Source of the DNA: Acidimicrobiales bacterium
Lineage (GTDB): Bacteria; Actinomycetota; Acidimicrobiia; Acidimicrobiales; JABEUL01
Assembly: GCA_013044465.1 (NCBI GenBank)
Contig: JABEUL010000035.1
Location: 1-6,249, forward strand
DNA length: 6,249 nt
Direction of reading: 5' to 3'
The notes under the pieces were generated by a model. It did not search any database. It had not been told where the DNA came from and was given only the letters and a program-made list of their open reading frames with translations. Position numbers and translations under genes: made by a program. Shown here piece by piece: positions 4,374 through 6,249 of the stretch. How positions within the stretch are numbered: position 1 is the first letter of the stretch; every line of letters starts with the position of its first letter.

Positions 4374-5276
4374 GTGTTGCCTCATTTGAAGATAATCTCG
4401 AACCTTGGTAACATCAATAGTCTGCGAAGTGGCAGAGGTACTCATCTTTATGAGGAGAGTTCGACTTCGACGAGTTCTGCCGGAACTCTGGAAAGGGTCA
4501 AGACAACACGGCCCATTGAGACGGTGATTAACTCGCCGAACTTTTTCCCTGTTCTGGCTTGGATGTTAGCTGGTGTACTCTACTTTTTGCTAATCCGTAT
4601 TTACGAACGTAAATACGGTAGTCAATATATTCCCGAAATATCGTGGGTAAGTAGTTGTGCGCATGCAGGCATTTTTAAGCCAGTATGTAAGCTAGTTCCT
4701 CCAAACTCTCTTGTTTTTCTTACGTGGATACTTAATCTATTTGTACCCACTTTTTTCGGCGCCGGCATATTTCTTTCCGGATATTACTTAAAAACCTCAA
4801 AGATGAACAAGCTCGGGTATCCAAACTATCGTGCCAAAGTTTCTGAAGTCACCTCATTGGCAATTAGATCCATTATTTACTCTTTTATACTTATAGCAGG
4901 AGCCATTTTTGTATGGCATAGCTTCAACTTTGACCAGACTTTTAGTAGCCCTTTTGTAATTGGCGGCCCGGTGTTTGGATCAGTGCTCCCATTCGTAGAT
5001 GTCATAGCTGCAGTATCAGTTGCTGCTTTTTTCTCAAAGGTAATCTCAAGTGAATCTAAGTGCCACTTTGTAACTGGCCTAGTGAGCATTTCAATTTATT
5101 TTGCCACGCCTTTTTTCATGCTCCAGATCGTAAAAGTTGACAATATCTCGCCATATCTTTGGAGTTTGCAATTTCATTCGTTTGAATGGAGCGAAAGTTA
5201 CCTTTTATTGGCAATTGCGACTGCTCTGAGCATAGCCACGTACATTATTTCACGCATTCAAAAACAAGTTGGGTAA
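4374..5276 (+). CDS. Unrecognised membrane protein, about six transmembrane segments
   Basis: I do not recognise the family. The 300-residue frame starts at GTG 4374, with an in-frame TGA four codons upstream. AGGA at 4368-4371 is only 2 bases from this GTG and 5 from the adjacent TTG at 4377, so TTG may be the true start. A GTG at 4524 would remove the hydrophilic, Ser/Thr-rich first 50 residues. Hydrophobic segments lie at about residues 57-76, 111-138, 162-181, 195-220, 233-252 and 275-292, with basic patches (RIYERKYG, LKTSKMNK, SRIQKQ) suggesting the inner face. No ATP-binding, catalytic or transporter signature is visible. The large soluble loop 77-110 contains two cysteines. It is divergent from the large secreted gene and convergent with the TetR gene, so it is probably transcribed alone. 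Its upstream region carries several inverted repeats, suggesting regulation. Confidence 0.72.
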   Translation: MLPHLKIISNLGNINSLRSGRGTHLYEESSTSTSSAGTLERVKTTRPIETVINSPNFFPVLAWMLAGVLYFLLIRIYERKYGSQYIPEISWVSSCAHAGIFKPVCKLVPPNSLVFLTWILNLFVPTFFGAGIFLSGYYLKTSKMNKLGYPNYRAKVSEVTSLAIRSIIYSFILIAGAIFVWHSFNFDQTFSSPFVIGGPVFGSVLPFVDVIAAVSVAAFFSKVISSESKCHFVTGLVSISIYFATPFFMLQIVKVDNISPYLWSLQFHSFEWSESYLLLAIATALSIATYIISRIQKQVG

Positions 5277-5279
5277 TTT

Positions 5280-5299
5280 TACTTTGCTGAAGTAGTTTT
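5280..5299 (+). terminator. Weak intrinsic-terminator-like hairpin after the membrane gene
   Basis: TACTT (5280-5284) pairs with AAGTA (5290-5294), with possible additional G-T pairs, and is followed by GTTTTC. It begins 4 bases after the stop codon, the expected place for a terminator, but the stem is short and AT-rich. Confidence 0.32.
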
Positions 5300-5538
5300 C
5301 TAGAACATTTACTCTCCTAGACAGCTAGATCCCGTCCCCCGCTTAAATTGGAAGCGAAGCTCCATGTTGCCTGTTTCAGATTGCACATGCTATAGAGTCT
5401 TTTTGCTTTTAGGCTCCTAGTGGCTCGGTTCACTTCATTATTGATGTATAGGGTTATTACTCTTAGAGCAAATGCCAGATCAAGCAAGCAAGATAGTTCT
5501 GTGTATAATATCTTCATCCAATACAGTGAAGACATTTA

Positions 5539-5559
5539 AAGTCAGTGACTTAACTTTTT
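5539..5559. terminator. Palindrome plus T-run between convergent genes
   Basis: AAGTCAGTGACTT (5539-5551) is a 13-base palindrome with a central G, followed on the plus strand by AACTTTTT. As RNA it can form a 5-base stem with a 3-base loop. It lies 33 bases past the TetR stop on the minus strand, where only a short UA-rich tail follows. It may act weakly for either gene. Confidence 0.27.
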
Positions 5560-5583
5560 CATCTTCTCTTCTAAATAGTGTGA

Positions 5584-6225
5584 TTAAAACTCGGGTTGTA
5601 CGGATGCGCCTACAGATGCATTGACAACAAGTGCAGTAAGTCGTGCAAGCCTCTTGGCTACAATCTCAGGTTCTTCAACCGGGAGTACCAGATGACTTAC
5701 AGTGAGACGTATTATGGAGTCAACTACATCCAAAACCAAATCTTCTGGAAGCAGTGGATGGTTTGATCTCACATAATTAAGAATGACTTCGCTCGCTCCG
5801 TTGAGAATTGGAGCCGACTCGGTAGTCAGGGACCTAATTAAGCTCGAGTCGCCGCCTCTTGCGTTGGTGAGAATGGAGTGGAGTAGAGGATCACTATATG
5901 CCTCTCTTAAAGTCAATTCGACCGCAGATTGAACAGCTGCAACTAAATCTGTCGGATGTGCATTTAGGGCAGCCCTTATTCCATCGAAGAATCGCGATGA
6001 CTCTCTAATGACCATCTTTTTGCCAAGTTCCTCTTTGTCGCCAAATTCCGTATAGAGGCTTTGGCGACTTATCCCAACTGCGGAGGCAATCTGGCCCATC
6101 CTGACATCTGACCAGCCTCTATCAATTGCAAGATTTCTTGCGCTATCCAATATTGCATCTCGCAACTTTAAACGAGCCTCACTTCTAATGTTTTGAGCTT
6201 GATTGAGCTGAAGATCATCCTTCAC
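5584..6225 (-). CDS. TetR/AcrR-family transcriptional repressor
   Basis: A 213-residue protein of normal TetR length. The N-terminal DNA-binding domain is clear: helix 1 at about 22-36 (RDAILDSARNLAIDRG), then MGQIASAVGISRQSLYTEFGDKEEL at about 43-67, with the family's typical 'IA-x-x-VG(I/V)S-x-x-(S/T)-(L/I)Y-x-x-F-x-(D/N)K-E-x-L' pattern. Residues about 75-205 are the helical ligand-binding and dimerisation region, ending in LVLPVEEPEIVAKRLARLTALV, a form common in actinobacterial members. The start is GTG at 6225, directly preceded by an in-frame TAG two codons upstream and by AAGGAT at good spacing. The ligand and target genes cannot be deduced. It is convergent with the membrane protein gene. 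Its own promoter lies mostly or wholly beyond the right edge, so any divergent partner is not visible. Confidence 0.93.
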   Translation of the reverse strand: MKDDLQLNQAQNIRSEARLKLRDAILDSARNLAIDRGWSDVRMGQIASAVGISRQSLYTEFGDKEELGKKMVIRESSRFFDGIRAALNAHPTDLVAAVQSAVELTLREAYSDPLLHSILTNARGGDSSLIRSLTTESAPILNGASEVILNYVRSNHPLLPEDLVLDVVDSIIRLTVSHLVLPVEEPEIVAKRLARLTALVVNASVGASVQPEF

Positions 6226-6232
6226 GGACTAA

Positions 6233-6238
6233 ATCCTT
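6233..6238 (-). promoter_or_regulatory. Ribosome binding site of the TetR gene
   Basis: AAGGAT on the minus strand lies 7 bases before the GTG at 6225. It supports the GTG as the true start, since a TAG stop lies between it and any upstream codon in frame. Confidence 0.65.
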
Positions 6239-6249
6239 CAGACTAGCAG

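Larger units (their letters stand above)
5277..5583. other. Convergent intergenic region
   Basis: About 307 bases lie between the 3' ends of the membrane protein gene and the TetR gene. A weak hairpin follows the membrane gene (5280-5299) and a palindrome with a T-run lies nearer the TetR gene (5539-5559). A small inverted repeat, CGCTT (5340-5344) with AAGCG (5352-5356), lies between them. A 72-codon minus-strand frame (5317-5535) has no Shine-Dalgarno and no family resemblance, so it is not called. Confidence 0.5.

Noticed and set aside
4339..4389. 16-codon plus-strand frame (ATG at 4339) overlapping the start of the membrane protein gene
   Set aside because: Only an A-rich stretch precedes it, no proper Shine-Dalgarno, and it would begin upstream of the proximal transcription start candidate.
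5317..5535. 72-codon minus-strand frame downstream of the TetR gene
   Set aside because: No Shine-Dalgarno, no family resemblance, and it lies across terminator-like sequence between convergent genes.
1..6249. CRISPR array, insertion sequence, tRNA or phage element
   Set aside because: No regularly spaced identical DNA repeats, transposase, integrase or tRNA-like fold was found. The protein repeats in the large gene are diverged at the DNA level.

Overview
The window looks like a chromosomal piece of an actinobacterium with fairly low GC (low to mid 40s percent by eye), plausibly an Acidimicrobiia-type organism. This is inference. It rests on one very large secreted protein that combines SC-x5-C-x-AVG repeats, an IPT/TIG domain and three C-terminal 'PVxPxRxxDTR ... 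VDVxGY' domains, a combination I associate with secreted proteins of that group. No rRNA, tRNA, CRISPR array, insertion sequence, integrase or phage gene is visible.

Layout from left to right. (1) Positions 1-104, minus strand: the signal-peptide end of a second secreted protein, cut by the window edge. (2) Positions 105-504: non-coding, with a plausible minus-strand promoter, an AT-rich inverted repeat next to it and a hairpin just after the stop of the next gene. (3) Positions 505-4017, minus strand: the dominant gene, a secreted protein of about 1170 residues with 14 cysteine-paired beta-propeller-like repeats, an IPT/TIG domain and three DTR domains. (4) Positions 4018-4373: a divergent intergenic region unusually rich in inverted repeats, with two candidate plus-strand promoters and a possible 14-codon leader ORF. 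(5) Positions 4374-5276, plus strand: an unrecognised membrane protein with about six transmembrane segments. (6) Positions 5277-5583: a convergent non-coding stretch with two weak terminator-like hairpins. (7) Positions 5584-6225, minus strand: a TetR/AcrR-family repressor.

The two secreted proteins read in the same direction but are separated by about 400 bases, with a promoter candidate between them, so they are probably separate transcripts. The membrane protein is divergent from the large secreted protein and convergent with the TetR gene. Sequence alone does not show that these genes work together. The most distinctive items are the regular 14-unit disulfide-hairpin repeat array, whose N-terminal strand appears to complete the last unit, and the structured region upstream of the membrane-protein gene.
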